NCBI RefSeq assembly: GCF_003725695.1
Contig: NZ_RJSE01000007.1
Location: 1,240,371-1,304,370, forward strand
DNA: 64,000 nucleotides
From: Nocardioides marmoriginsengisoli
GTDB taxonomy: Bacteria; Actinomycetota; Actinomycetes; Propionibacteriales; Nocardioidaceae
Reading direction: 5' to 3'
The notes beneath the pieces were generated by a model that was not told the origin of the DNA, searched no databases, and saw only the letters and a program-made list of their open reading frames with translations. A program made the translations under genes and the position numbers. This document shows, one piece after another, positions 1 to 7,894 of the stretch. Every line of letters starts with the position of its first letter. Position 1 is the stretch's first letter.

Positions 1-220
1 GGGTGTTGATCACGGCGTCGCCCTGGGTCACGTCCGCGGTGCCCTCGATGATCACCACGAACTCCTGGCCGTCGGCCTTCTCGGTGGCCAGCCGCAACCC
101 GGAGCGGAGGTCGATCTCGTCGGCGATCGCGGCCACCTCGGCGACCTCGCCCGGCGTGCAGTCGGCGAAGAGCGGGAGCGAACGGATCAGCTCGGTCTTG
201 GCGTCCTTGTGCAACCTCAT
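1..220 (-). CDS. Cyclic nucleotide-binding domain protein (partial, 3' end outside window)
   Basis: The reading frame starts at an ATG on the minus strand (218-220) and stays open to the window edge, so only the first 73 residues are seen. They read MRLHKDAKTELIRSLPLFADC and continue into an acidic helix and a beta strand of the form EFVVIIEGTADV. That is the start of a cNMP-binding (Crp/PKA-type) beta-barrel: a short helix with the P-L-F-A-x-C-T motif, then a G-x-A-D-V strand. Such stand-alone domains sense cyclic nucleotides or act as regulatory modules. Whether this one has an HTH or another effector domain cannot be seen. The start is supported by a TACGTT -10 element six bases upstream and the lack of a Shine-Dalgarno sequence. 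Confidence 0.75.
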   Translation of the reverse strand, partial: MRLHKDAKTELIRSLPLFADCTPGEVAEVAAIADEIDLRSGLRLATEKADGQEFVVIIEGTADVTQGDAVINT

Positions 221-226
221 GAGGGG

Positions 227-232
227 AACGTA
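227..232 (-). promoter_or_regulatory. -10 element, leaderless promoter of cNMP-binding gene
   Basis: TACGTT on the minus strand is separated by six bases (CCCCTC) from the ATG at 220. Transcription would start at the A of the start codon. Confidence 0.5.
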
Positions 233-273
233 GACCCGCGGGAAGGTTCTTGACTACCTCCGGGCCGGCGACG

Positions 274-570
274 TCAGTCGGTCAGCGGAACGTGCGCGCC
301 GGTCGCGATGATCTCGCAGGCGACGCTGAGCTGGTGCCGCACCCCGGCGCGCATCTCCGGGAACGCCAGCTCGAGCAGCAGCGCCGCGGACGTCCGCGCC
401 CGGCGGCCGACGTGACCGTCCGGCATCCGGCGGCTGAGGATCCAGCTGAAGCCGATCGCCTCGGCGCAGAGCTTGATCGTGAACGCCCGGTCCGGGTGGT
501 CCGCGCCCAGGCGCGCGTCGACGGCGGTGCCGAGGGTGTCCAGCAGGTGCGGCGAGGGGAGCGCGGTCAT
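274..570 (-). CDS. Hypothetical protein, 98 aa
   Basis: An ATG-started frame of 98 residues. Its composition is balanced (Ala/Leu-rich with normal charged residues), unlike the Arg/Pro-rich shadow frames around it. It is likely a helical globular protein: there is no signal peptide, membrane segment or Cys cluster. Residues around 30-50 (FTIKLCAEAIGFSWILSRRM) form the most hydrophobic helix. It lies between the cNMP-binding gene, on the same strand, and the divergent FMN oxidase. I do not recognise the family, so no function is proposed. An opposite-strand frame covers the same DNA but encodes Arg-rich sequence and was rejected. Confidence 0.5.
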   Translation of the reverse strand: MTALPSPHLLDTLGTAVDARLGADHPDRAFTIKLCAEAIGFSWILSRRMPDGHVGRRARTSAALLLELAFPEMRAGVRHQLSVACEIIATGAHVPLTD

Positions 571-641
571 GCCGGGATCAACGACGGATTCGGGCTTTTG
601 TTACGAATGTCCGCGGCTCGGCGGGACGCCGTAGGACGCCC

Positions 642-647
642 TAGGCT
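642..647 (+). promoter_or_regulatory. -10 element, leaderless promoter of FMN oxidase gene
   Basis: TAGGCT is followed by six bases (CACCCC) and then the GTG at 654. There is no Shine-Dalgarno sequence, so a leaderless transcript is expected. Confidence 0.6.
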
Positions 648-653
648 CACCCC

Positions 654-1940
654 GTGAGCACCCCGAACCGCGGCCCCGGCCGCGCCCGCCAGGAGTCCGT
701 CTACCGAGCCGGCGTCTTCGGGCGCACCCCCGCGGTGCCGACCGACTTCGCCACCCTGGAGGCGCGCGCGGAGAAGGCGAGCAGCGCCACCGCGTGGGCG
801 TACGTCGCCGGCGGTGCCGGTGAGGGCCGGACGATGCGCCGCAACCGGGCCGCCTTCGACAGCTGGTCGATCGTGCCGCGGATGGCGCACGGCAACACCA
901 CCCGGGACCTCTCCGTCGACCTGCTCGGTACGACGCTGCCGGCGCCGGTGCTGCTCGCGCCGATCGGGGCCGGGGCGCTGATGAGCCCGGACAGTGACGT
1001 GAAGATCGCGCGCGGTGCGGCGGCGCACGGGGTGACGTACGTGTTCTCCAACCAGGGCTGCAACCCGATGGAGGAGTGCGCCGCCGCGATGGGCGACAGT
1101 CCGCGCTGGGTGCAGCTCTACTGGAGCACCGACGAGGACCTGGTCGACTCGATGATCGCCCGGGCCGAAGCGATCGGTGCCGGCGCGCTGGTCGTCACCC
1201 TGGACACCACCCTGCTCGGCTGGCGGCCGATGGACCTGAACCTCGGGTCGCTGCCGTTCAGCCAGGGCATCGGGATCGCGCAGTACACCTCCGACCCGAG
1301 GTTCACCGAGATCGTGCGGGAGCGGATCGCGAACGCGCCGAAGCAGGCCTCCGAGGTCACCCTCGGGGCGATCAGGACGCTGATCTCGATGACCCGCAAC
1401 CACCCCGGCTCGTTCGGCGCCAACCTGCGCTCCCCGGAACCGCGGGCGGCGGTCGAGACCTTCCTGGACATCTACTCCAACCCGGGTCTGAGCTGGGAGC
1501 ACCTGGCGACGCTGCGGGAGCGGACCCGGCTGCCGGTCGTGCTGAAGGGGATCCTGCACCCCGACGACGCGCGCAAGGCGTTCGACTCCGGCGTCGACGC
1601 GATCGTCGTCTCGAACCACGGCGGCCGCCAGGTCGACAACGCGATCGCCTCGCTGGACGCGCTGGTGACGATCCGCGAGGCGGTCGGTGCCGACCCGACG
1701 GTGCTGCTCGACAGCGGCATCAGGACCGGCGCGGACGTGTTCACCGCCCTCGCCCTCGGTGCCGACGCGGTCCTGCTCGGCCGTCCGTACATGTACGGCC
1801 TCGCCCTCGCCGGCGAGCAGGGCGTCGCCGAGGTGGTCGCCAACGTGATCGCCGAGCTCGACCTCACGATGGCGCTCTCCGGCACCGCCGACCTGGCCGC
1901 GATCACCCGTGATCTGCTGGTCCGCGACTCCGCGCGCTGA
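654..1940 (+). CDS. FMN-dependent alpha-hydroxy acid oxidase (lactate 2-monooxygenase-like)
   Basis: A 428-residue TIM-barrel flavoprotein that oxidises an L-2-hydroxy acid such as lactate to the keto acid, or decarboxylates it oxidatively. The family signature S-N-H-G-G-R-Q-V-D is at residues 320-328, with the catalytic His at 322 and the substrate-carboxylate Arg at 325. The N-terminal half has the flavin-binding P-V-L-L-A-P-I-G strand and the Q-L-Y-W strand. The C-terminal D-S-G-I-R-x-G and G-R-P-Y segments bind the FMN phosphate. The length and long linker match lactate 2-monooxygenases better than short glycolate oxidases, but the substrate is not provable from sequence. The GTG start at 654 is set by a leaderless promoter. 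The gene converges with an acyl-CoA dehydrogenase, with only three bases between the stops. Confidence 0.85.
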   Translation: MSTPNRGPGRARQESVYRAGVFGRTPAVPTDFATLEARAEKASSATAWAYVAGGAGEGRTMRRNRAAFDSWSIVPRMAHGNTTRDLSVDLLGTTLPAPVLLAPIGAGALMSPDSDVKIARGAAAHGVTYVFSNQGCNPMEECAAAMGDSPRWVQLYWSTDEDLVDSMIARAEAIGAGALVVTLDTTLLGWRPMDLNLGSLPFSQGIGIAQYTSDPRFTEIVRERIANAPKQASEVTLGAIRTLISMTRNHPGSFGANLRSPEPRAAVETFLDIYSNPGLSWEHLATLRERTRLPVVLKGILHPDDARKAFDSGVDAIVVSNHGGRQVDNAIASLDALVTIREAVGADPTVLLDSGIRTGADVFTALALGADAVLLGRPYMYGLALAGEQGVAEVVANVIAELDLTMALSGTADLAAITRDLLVRDSAR

Positions 1941-1943
1941 ACG

Positions 1944-3110
1944 TCAGCGGGTCGTGATCGTCCCGTTGTTGTCCTTGTCCAGCGACCGCCCGATCACCAT
2001 CCGCTGGATCTGGTTGGTGCCCTCGAAGATCTGCATCACCTTGGCCTCGCGCATGTACCGCTCGACCGGGAAGTCGCGGGTGTAGCCGTAGCCGCCGAGC
2101 ACCTGGACGGCGTCGGTGGTGACCTTCATGGCGTTGTCGGTCGCGACCAGCTTGGCGATCGAGGCCTCGCGGCTGAACGGCAGGCCGGCGTCCTTGAGGC
2201 GCGCCGCGTGCAGGGTCGTCGCCCGGGCCGACTGGACCGCGGCATCCATGTCGGCGAGCACGAAGGCCAGCCCCTGGTGGTCGATGATCCGCTCGCCGAA
2301 GGTCTCCCGCTCCTTGGCGTAGGCGACGGCCTGGTCGAGCGCTCCCTGGGCCAGGCCGGTGGCCACCGCGGCGATGCCGAGCCGGCCGGAGTCGAGGCCG
2401 GCCAGCGCGATCTTGAGTCCGTCGCCCTCGGCGCCGAGGCGGCGCTCGACCGGGATCCGGACGTCGTCGAGCAGCATCGTCGCGGTCGGGGACGCGGTCA
2501 GACCCATCTTGGTCTCGAGGCTGTCCGCGACCAGGCCTGGGGTGTCCGCCGGGATCAGGAAGCAAGAGATGCCGTAGCGCTCCTCGGACGTCCGTGCCAT
2601 CACCTTGTAGAAGTCGGCCCGGCCGCCGTGGGTGGTCCAGGCCTTCGCGCCGTTGAGCACGTACTCGTCGCCGTCGCGGCGCGCCGTCGTCCGCATCGCC
2701 GCCGGGTCGGACCCGGCGTGCGGCTCGGAGAGGCAGTAGGCACCGAGCAGCTCGCCGCCGAGCATGTCCGGGAGCCAGGCCTGCTTCTGCTCCTCGGTGC
2801 CCGCGGTCACCAGCCCGAAGCAGGAGAGCGCGTGCACGCTGACGCCGACGCCGACGCTCGACCAGACCGCGCCGATCTCCTCCAGCACCTGGAGGTAGAC
2901 CTCGTAGGACTGGCCACCGCCGCCGTACTCCTCGGGGTAGGGGAGTCCGAGCAGGCCGGTGCGGCCGAGCAGCCGGAACACCTCGCGCGGGAACTCCTGG
3001 TTCTTCTCCGCCGACGCGGCCAGCGGCAGCAGCTCGCGGGTGGCGAGGTCGCGGACCAGCTTGAGCAGGTCGGTCGCTTCCTCGGTCGGCAGGATGCGTC
3101 GGGCGGTCAT
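1944..3110 (-). CDS. Acyl-CoA dehydrogenase
   Basis: A 388-residue soluble FAD enzyme that introduces the alpha-beta double bond in acyl-CoA thioesters during beta-oxidation or branched-chain amino acid breakdown. The order is typical: N-terminal helical domain, middle beta domain with the Y-C-L-S-E-P-x-A-G-S-D signature near residue 125, and C-terminal helical domain with R-E-T-F-G. The catalytic base is Glu363 in Q-I-F-E-G-T-N-Q-I-Q-R, the position used by short- and medium-chain enzymes, and the length fits these. The upstream region is shared with a divergent TetR gene and carries several short palindromes, so control by that TetR is likely. The ATG at 3110 is chosen from the fit to the family N-terminus. 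Confidence 0.9.
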   Translation of the reverse strand: MTARRILPTEEATDLLKLVRDLATRELLPLAASAEKNQEFPREVFRLLGRTGLLGLPYPEEYGGGGQSYEVYLQVLEEIGAVWSSVGVGVSVHALSCFGLVTAGTEEQKQAWLPDMLGGELLGAYCLSEPHAGSDPAAMRTTARRDGDEYVLNGAKAWTTHGGRADFYKVMARTSEERYGISCFLIPADTPGLVADSLETKMGLTASPTATMLLDDVRIPVERRLGAEGDGLKIALAGLDSGRLGIAAVATGLAQGALDQAVAYAKERETFGERIIDHQGLAFVLADMDAAVQSARATTLHAARLKDAGLPFSREASIAKLVATDNAMKVTTDAVQVLGGYGYTRDFPVERYMREAKVMQIFEGTNQIQRMVIGRSLDKDNNGTITTR

Positions 3111-3156
3111 CGCGGTGCTCGCTCTCGGGTCGGACGGTACGTAACGGACAGACGTG

Positions 3157-3181
3157 CTGTATCAGACAGAGTACTAGAGTA
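3157..3181. promoter_or_regulatory. Candidate TetR operators between divergent genes
   Basis: Two short dyads lie in the gap between the acyl-CoA dehydrogenase and the TetR gene: CTGT-ATCAG-ACAG (3157-3169) and TACT-AG-AGTA (3172-3181). Their position next to both promoters suggests binding of the adjacent TetR protein. The dyads are short and unproven. Confidence 0.35.
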
Positions 3182-3197
3182 TCTAAACTGGTACTGC

Positions 3198-3203
3198 TAG
3201 CGT
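3198..3203 (+). promoter_or_regulatory. -10 element, leaderless promoter of TetR gene
   Basis: TAGCGT is followed by CAGCCC (six bases) and the ATG at 3210. No Shine-Dalgarno sequence is present. Confidence 0.6.
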
Positions 3204-3209
3204 CAGCCC

Positions 3210-3791
3210 ATGCCCACTGATCCCCGCGGCGACGGCCTGCTCGACGAGCTGATCGAGCTCTACCTCGCCGAGGGCTTCGCGGCCTTCGGCGTCGGCGACC
3301 TGGCGGCCCGGCTCTCCTGCTCGCGCTCGACGCTCTACCAGGTGGCCTCCAGCAAGGAGCAGATCATCGTGACCGCGGTGCGCGGCTACTTCCGGAGGGC
3401 CGCGGAGCGGATCGAGGAGCGGGTGGAGGCGGATCCGGACCTGGGGCTGAGGATCCAGGTCTACCTGGCGGCGGTCTCCGACGAGCTGGCGCCGGCCTCG
3501 GAGCAGTTCTACGCCGACGTCGCCGCCTACCCTCCGGCGCGCGAGCTCTACGAGGAGAACACCCGGCGCGCGGCCCAGCGAGTCCAGGACATCGTGCTGG
3601 CCGGCGTCGCCGCGAAGGCGCTGCGCCCGGTGAACGCCCGCTTCGTCGGTGCTGCGGTGGCCGAGGTGATGGCCGCGATCCAGGGCGGCCGGATCGAGGC
3701 CGCCGCCGGATTGGACGACGCGGACGCCTACCGGGCGCTCTCCGACATGGTCTACCGGGCGGTCGAGCTGCGGCCCGGTGCGCGCGCCTAG
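3210..3791 (+). CDS. TetR/AcrR family transcriptional regulator
   Basis: A 193-residue repressor. The N-terminal HTH spans about residues 10-55: LIELYLAEGFAAFGVGDLAA, then the recognition helix region with C-S-R-S-T-L-Y-Q-V-A-S-S-K-E-Q. In place of the common L-Y-x-H-F it has L-Y-Q-V-A. The rest is an all-helical ligand-binding and dimerisation domain. It is divergent from the acyl-CoA dehydrogenase at 1944-3110 across a 99-base gap, so a role in controlling acyl-CoA or fatty-acid metabolism is the natural inference. Its own promoter is leaderless. The ligand is unknown. Confidence 0.88.
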   Translation: MPTDPRGDGLLDELIELYLAEGFAAFGVGDLAARLSCSRSTLYQVASSKEQIIVTAVRGYFRRAAERIEERVEADPDLGLRIQVYLAAVSDELAPASEQFYADVAAYPPARELYEENTRRAAQRVQDIVLAGVAAKALRPVNARFVGAAVAEVMAAIQGGRIEAAAGLDDADAYRALSDMVYRAVELRPGARA

Positions 3792-3841
3792 CGGAGCAGC
3801 AGCGGACCGGGGTCGACGATCCCGACGGCTCAGGCGCCGCG

Positions 3842-3847
3842 TAATCT
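3842..3847 (+). promoter_or_regulatory. -10 element, leaderless promoter of npdG-tesB operon
   Basis: TAATCT is followed by ACGACG (six bases) and the GTG at 3854. Confidence 0.6.
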
Positions 3848-3853
3848 ACGACG

Positions 3854-4540
3854 GTGACCAACGACGCCACCGCGACCCCGGACCTGAACGACCTCACCAT
3901 CGCCGTCCTCGGCGGCACCGGCCCCCAGGGCCGCGGCCTCGCCCGCCGGTTCGCGCAGGCCGGCTTGAAGGTCGTCCTCGGCAGCCGTACGGCGGAGAAG
4001 GGCGAAGCCGCCGCGGCCGAGCTCTCCGCGGCGATCGGCGTCCCGGTCTCCGGGTCGGACAACCGCGGCGCCTCCGAGGCCGGCGACATCGTCCTGGTCG
4101 TGGTGCCGTGGGACGGTCACGGTGAGCTGCTCGCCGACCTGAAGCCGGCGCTGGACGGCAAGATCGTGGTCGACTGCGTGAACCCGCTCGGCTTCGACAA
4201 GCAGGGCGCCTACGCGCTCCCGGTCGCCGAGGGATCCGCCACCCAGCAGGCCGCCGCGATCCTCACCGAGAGCACGGTCGTCGGCGCGTTCCACAACGTC
4301 AGCGCGGTGCTGCTTGAGGACCCCGACGTCACCGACCTCGGCACCGACGTCCTGGTGCTCGGCGACGAGCGCGAAGCCACCGACCTGGTCCAGGCCCTGG
4401 CCGACACCATCCCCGGCGTCCGCGGCGTGTACGGCGGCCGCCGCCGGAACGCCCACCAGGTCGAGGCGCTGACCGCGAACCTGATCAGCATGAACCGCCG
4501 CTACAAGGCCCACGCCGGAGTCCGCGTCACCGACGTCTGA
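3854..4540 (+). CDS. npdG: NADPH-dependent F420 reductase
   Basis: A 228-residue cytosolic Rossmann protein that moves hydride between NADP(H) and the deazaflavin F420, supplying reduced F420 to F420-dependent enzymes. The N-terminus has the dinucleotide motif V-L-G-G-T-G-P-Q-G-R-G followed by L-G-S-R-T, whose Ser-Arg pair holds the NADP 2'-phosphate. V-V-V-P-W-D and D-C-V-N-P-L are the other family hallmarks. The length is normal for actinobacterial Fno/NpdG. It shares a TGATG overlap with the thioesterase gene downstream. Its products would serve the F420-type enzymes at 16145-17744. The GTG start is fixed by the leaderless promoter. Confidence 0.88.
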   Translation: MTNDATATPDLNDLTIAVLGGTGPQGRGLARRFAQAGLKVVLGSRTAEKGEAAAAELSAAIGVPVSGSDNRGASEAGDIVLVVVPWDGHGELLADLKPALDGKIVVDCVNPLGFDKQGAYALPVAEGSATQQAAAILTESTVVGAFHNVSAVLLEDPDVTDLGTDVLVLGDEREATDLVQALADTIPGVRGVYGGRRRNAHQVEALTANLISMNRRYKAHAGVRVTDV

Positions 4541-5328
4541 TGCTGACCGGACCGACCGCCGCCGGGGACCTGCTCGACCTGCTCCAGCTAGAGAAGGTCG
4601 AGGAGGACACCTTCCGGGCGAACTACGTCTTCGACGAGGACTGGCCCCTGTACGGCGGCCAGGTCGCCGCCCAGGCACTGCTCGCCGCGGGGCTGACGGT
4701 CCCGGACGGCCGGCACCCGCACTCGCTGCACGGCTACTTCCTCCGCCGGGGCGACGCCTCCCGGCCGACGCTGTTCAAGGTCGACCGGGATCGCGACGGC
4801 GGGTCGTTCTCGGCTCGTCGGGTGGTCGCGATCCAGCGCGGCGAGGTGATCTTCTCGACCTCGACGTCCTTCGCCGCACCGGTCGGCGGGATGGACCTCC
4901 AGGCGCCGGCGCTGCCGGAGGTCACCGGTCCCGAGGAGTCCGTGACCTGGGTCGTGCCGCGGATGTTCTCGATGGAGGCCACGATCCCGCCCGAGGACGG
5001 GGTCACCGCCTGGCCGGCGCGCTTCTGGTCGCGGTTCACCACCACGATCGGCGACGACGTCCTGCTCAACGCGGCGGCGCTGACCTACCTGACCGACGTC
5101 TCGGCCGACCTGCACAGCTTCCAGACCGACGGCTTCGTCCCGGCCGCCAGCCTCGACCACGCGGTCTGGTTCCACCACCCGGGCCGGATGGACGACTGGG
5201 TCTTCACCGACTTCAGCGCCCGGGTGATCTCCGGCAACCGCGGTCTCTACACCGGCTCGATCTTCGACCGCTCCGGCCGGGTCGTGGCGAGCATGGCCCA
5301 GGAAGCGCTGTACCGGAAGTTCAGCTGA
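4540..5328 (+). CDS. tesB: Acyl-CoA thioesterase II
   Basis: A 262-residue double hot-dog enzyme that hydrolyses acyl-CoA to free acid and CoA. The N-terminal hot-dog shows Y-G-G-Q-V-A-A-Q-A and L-H-G-Y-F-L-R-x-G-D, both typical of TesB. The C-terminal hot-dog has S-L-D-H-A-V-W-F-H, which contains the catalytic Asp region, and ends with A-S-M-A-Q-E-A-L-Y-R. It overlaps npdG by one base (TGATG), so translation is coupled. It may release CoA or relieve acyl-CoA build-up during fatty-acid breakdown. The downstream TetR gene converges, with nine bases between the stops. Confidence 0.9.
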   Translation: MLTGPTAAGDLLDLLQLEKVEEDTFRANYVFDEDWPLYGGQVAAQALLAAGLTVPDGRHPHSLHGYFLRRGDASRPTLFKVDRDRDGGSFSARRVVAIQRGEVIFSTSTSFAAPVGGMDLQAPALPEVTGPEESVTWVVPRMFSMEATIPPEDGVTAWPARFWSRFTTTIGDDVLLNAAALTYLTDVSADLHSFQTDGFVPAASLDHAVWFHHPGRMDDWVFTDFSARVISGNRGLYTGSIFDRSGRVVASMAQEALYRKFS

Positions 5329-5337
5329 GGATCAGGC

Positions 5338-5901
5338 TCAGTCCGCGGAACCACGGTGCCGGGGGTCGGGCATCAGCTCTTCAGCGACCCGGCGGGCGCT
5401 GGCGAGGATCTCCTCGTCGGGGGCATCGATCCCGGCGCCGACCATCCCGGCCATGTTCACCGCCATCAGGGCGAGCCGGATTCGCAGCTGCTCGTCGACC
5501 GACGCCTCGCCCGGCGCGAGCAGGGCGTAGAGCTCGTCCATCTTCGCGTGCATGCCGCTGCGGTCCGGGCTGACGTCGAGCACGATCCGTCGGTTGGCGA
5601 CGAAGAACCGGAACGCGGTCAGCCCGTGCGCCTGCATGATGTCCGACCAGCGGGCCAGCACCGCGCTCCGCAGCTCGGGGCCGAACGGCTGCGTGCGGGC
5701 CCAGGTGACCAGCTCCCCGACCTGGCCCTCGATCTCGACCAGCAGCGCCCGGACGATGTCCTCCTTGCTGGCGAAGTGGTAGTACAGCGCCGCCTTGGTG
5801 ATGCCGAGCTGCTCGCCGATCTCGCGCATCGACGTCGCGTCGTACCCCTTGGCGGTGAACTGCTCGAGGGCGGCGTCGAGAATCCGATCGCGGGTCTGCA
5901 T
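5338..5901 (-). CDS. TetR/AcrR family transcriptional regulator
   Basis: A 187-residue repressor with a textbook N-terminal HTH: ILDAALEQFTAKGYDATSMR, then I-G-E-Q-L-G-I-T-K-A-A-L-Y-Y-H-F-x-S-K. The remainder is a helical effector domain. It is divergent from the multidrug-type MFS transporter at 5979, the classical arrangement in which the repressor controls both the pump and itself and is released by a pump substrate. The start ATG at 5901 sits six bases after a TATGCT -10 element, so its mRNA is probably leaderless. The ligand is unknown. Confidence 0.9.
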   Translation of the reverse strand: MQTRDRILDAALEQFTAKGYDATSMREIGEQLGITKAALYYHFASKEDIVRALLVEIEGQVGELVTWARTQPFGPELRSAVLARWSDIMQAHGLTAFRFFVANRRIVLDVSPDRSGMHAKMDELYALLAPGEASVDEQLRIRLALMAVNMAGMVGAGIDAPDEEILASARRVAEELMPDPRHRGSAD

Positions 5902-5907
5902 GGGCAG

Positions 5908-5935
5908 AGCATAGAGTGTGCTTACCGCTCGGTCA
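5908..5935. promoter_or_regulatory. Divergent promoter and candidate TetR operator
   Basis: On the minus strand TATGCT (5908-5913) lies six bases before the TetR ATG. The imperfect dyad TTACCG-CT-CGGTCA (5922-5935) overlaps the region just upstream. It resembles many TetR-family operators and is well placed to block both the regulator and the efflux gene. Confidence 0.5.
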
Positions 5936-5978
5936 GTACGCCGATCCGGCGGCTACGGCTCCCGCGCGAAAGGCGACG

Positions 5979-7538
5979 ATGGCGACCACCGAAGAGAACC
6001 CCGTCCTGACTCCCCGGCAGATCATCACCGCGATGAGCGGGCTGGTCGTCGCGATGCTGCTGGCCCAGCTCGACAACATGATCGTCGCGCCGGCACTGCC
6101 GACGATCGTGGGCGACCTCGGCGGGCTCAACCACCTGTCCTGGGTGGTGACCGGCTACATCCTGGCCTCGGCCGTGGCGACGCCGATCTGGGGCAAGCTC
6201 GGCGACCTGTTCGGGCACAAGTACACGTTCATGTCCGCGATCGTGCTCTTCCTGCTCGGCTCGGCGCTCTGCGGCCTCGCTCAGAACATGGGCCAGCTGG
6301 TCTTCTTCCGGGCCTTCCAGGGACTCGGCGCCGGCGGCCTGATCGTCGGGATCATGTCGGTGCTCGGCATCCTGGTGCCGCCGCGCGACCGCGGCAAGTA
6401 CATGGGCATCATGATGGCGGTGATGCCGGTCGCGATGATCGGCGGACCGCTCGTCGGCGGCTTCATCACCGACCACGTCTCCTGGCGGTGGAACTTCTAC
6501 GTGAACCTGCCGCTCGGCGGGATTGCGCTGTTCGTGATCTGGTCGACGCTGCACCTGACGCACGAGGCCCGCCGTACCGAGAAGGTGGTGATCGACTGGT
6601 GGGGCATCTCGGTGCTGACCACCTGGATCGTGTCGCTGGTGCTCGCGATCACCTGGGGCGGCACCGAGTACCCGTGGGGTTCCTGGCAGATCAACACGCT
6701 GTTCGCGGTGGCCGCGGTGGGGCTGGTCGTGTTCGTCCTGATCGAGCGCAAGGCCGTCGAGCCGGTGATCGGCCTGCACCTGTTCGGCAGCAAGAACTTC
6801 ACCCTTGCCACCGTGATCGGCTTCGTGGCGGGCTTCGGCATGTTCGGCACGATCACCTTCCTGCCGCAGTTCCAGCAGTTCGTCCAGGGCCAGTCCGCGA
6901 CCAACAGCGGCCTGCTGCTGATGCCGATGATGCTGGCCCTGATGGCGACCTCGATCGGCGGCGGGCAGTACATCAGCCGGACCGGTCGCTACAAGGCGTT
7001 CCCGGTGGTGGGCACGGTGCTGCTCGGGATCGGCCTCTACCTGTTCTCGACGATGACGGTCGACACCGGGACCGGCCGGTCGGCGCTCTTCATGATCGTG
7101 ATGGGCCTGGGCCTCGGCTGCCTGATGCAGACCACCAACCTGGTCGCCCAGAACAGCGTCGAGCTCCGCGACCTCGGTGCCGGCACCGGTACCTTCACCT
7201 TCGTGCGGACCCTCGGCGGCTCGATCGGGGTGGCGATCCTCGGGACGATCTACACCCACCACCTGACCCAGTCCCTGACCGAGAGCGTCGGCAAGACGCC
7301 GGACCTCGGTGGCGGCTCGGTCGCGAGCCTGACGCCGGCCGCGCTCAAGGACGCGCCGGCCGACTTCATCGCGGCGTTCCGGCACGCGGTGGTGGCCGGC
7401 ACCCACCAGATCTTCCTCTGGGCCGCCGTCCTGACGATCGTGGCGTTCCTGATCTCCTGGTTCATCAAGGAGGTCCCGCTGCGCGGTTCCGCGCCGGTGG
7501 TCGCCGACGCGGGGTCCGAGGTCGACGACCTGGTGTGA
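5979..7538 (+). CDS. MFS drug:proton antiporter, DHA2 family (14 TM)
   Basis: A 519-residue membrane transporter of the EmrB/QacA class, expected to export drugs or other hydrophobic compounds using the proton gradient. TM1 carries L-D-N-M-I-V-A-P-A-L-P, the motif D1 typical of DHA2 proteins. The loop between TM2 and TM3 has G-K-L-G-D-L-F-G-H-K (motif A). TM5 has the proline/glycine-rich motif C region M-A-V-M-P-V-A-M-I-G-G-P-L-V-G-G. About fourteen hydrophobic segments fill the chain. The ATG at 5979, after AAAGG, was preferred over upstream codons because the extra residues there are unlike the family. It is divergently controlled by the TetR at 5338-5901. Confidence 0.88.
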   Translation: MATTEENPVLTPRQIITAMSGLVVAMLLAQLDNMIVAPALPTIVGDLGGLNHLSWVVTGYILASAVATPIWGKLGDLFGHKYTFMSAIVLFLLGSALCGLAQNMGQLVFFRAFQGLGAGGLIVGIMSVLGILVPPRDRGKYMGIMMAVMPVAMIGGPLVGGFITDHVSWRWNFYVNLPLGGIALFVIWSTLHLTHEARRTEKVVIDWWGISVLTTWIVSLVLAITWGGTEYPWGSWQINTLFAVAAVGLVVFVLIERKAVEPVIGLHLFGSKNFTLATVIGFVAGFGMFGTITFLPQFQQFVQGQSATNSGLLLMPMMLALMATSIGGGQYISRTGRYKAFPVVGTVLLGIGLYLFSTMTVDTGTGRSALFMIVMGLGLGCLMQTTNLVAQNSVELRDLGAGTGTFTFVRTLGGSIGVAILGTIYTHHLTQSLTESVGKTPDLGGGSVASLTPAALKDAPADFIAAFRHAVVAGTHQIFLWAAVLTIVAFLISWFIKEVPLRGSAPVVADAGSEVDDLV

Positions 7539-7566
7539 CCGGCGGCTCCTCGCGCACCGTTGGAAA

Positions 7567-7586
7567 ATACCCATGGGGGGTATATC
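7567..7586 (+). promoter_or_regulatory. CsoR-type copper operator overlapping the -10 region
   Basis: ATACCC-ATGGG-GGGTAT (7567-7583) is a perfect 6-base dyad of the kind bound by CsoR: AT-rich ends and a G/C-rich centre. Its right arm runs into TATATC (7581-7586), a -10-like element eight bases before the csoR ATG. Bound CsoR would cover the promoter until Cu(I) releases it. Confidence 0.75.
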
Positions 7587-7594
7587 GTGGTGTC

Positions 7595-7894
7595 ATGAGC
7601 GAAACCCAGCACTCGTACATCGCGAACAAGTCCAAGGACGACTACCTCAAGCGGCTCCGCCGGATCGAGGGTCAGGCCCGTGGTCTGCAGCGGATGGTCG
7701 ACGAGGACCAGTACTGCATCGACATCCTCACCCAGGTCTCGGCGATGACGAAGGCGCTCCAGGCGGTCTCGCTGAGCCTGCTCGACGAGCACATCGGCCA
7801 CTGCGTGGTCGAGGCCGTCAAGGCCGGCGGCCCGGAGGCGGACGCGAAGCTCAAGGAAGCCTCGGATGCGATCGCCCGGCTGGTGAAGTCATGA
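7595..7894 (+). CDS. csoR: Copper-sensing transcriptional repressor CsoR
   Basis: A 99-residue all-helical repressor of the DUF156/CsoR family. The Cu(I) ligands are all present with exact family spacing: Cys41, His66 and Cys70 (C-x24-H-x3-C). The N-terminal R-L-R-R-I-E-G-Q-A-R-G-L helix carries the DNA-binding and tetramer surface. A CsoR-type dyad directly upstream supports autoregulation. The gene overlaps copZ by four bases (ATGA). The start at 7595 gives the typical short N-terminus before Y-L-K-R-L. No copper-exporting ATPase is in the window, so the pump must be elsewhere or replaced. Confidence 0.93.
   Translation: MSETQHSYIANKSKDDYLKRLRRIEGQARGLQRMVDEDQYCIDILTQVSAMTKALQAVSLSLLDEHIGHCVVEAVKAGGPEADAKLKEASDAIARLVKS

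Noticed and set aside
3..233. Plus-strand open frame at the window start
   Set aside because: It is the antisense of the cNMP-binding domain gene, whose minus-strand translation has recognisable domain sequence and a leaderless promoter. The plus frame is Ser/Arg-rich without any motif.
567..1619. 350-residue minus-strand frame opposite the FMN oxidase gene
   Set aside because: Arg/Asp/Gly-rich translation with no motif; a shadow of the real gene caused by high GC at third positions.
5922..7574. 550-residue minus-strand frame opposite the MFS gene
   Set aside because: His/Asp/Arg-rich low-complexity translation; the opposite strand encodes a complete 14-TM transporter.
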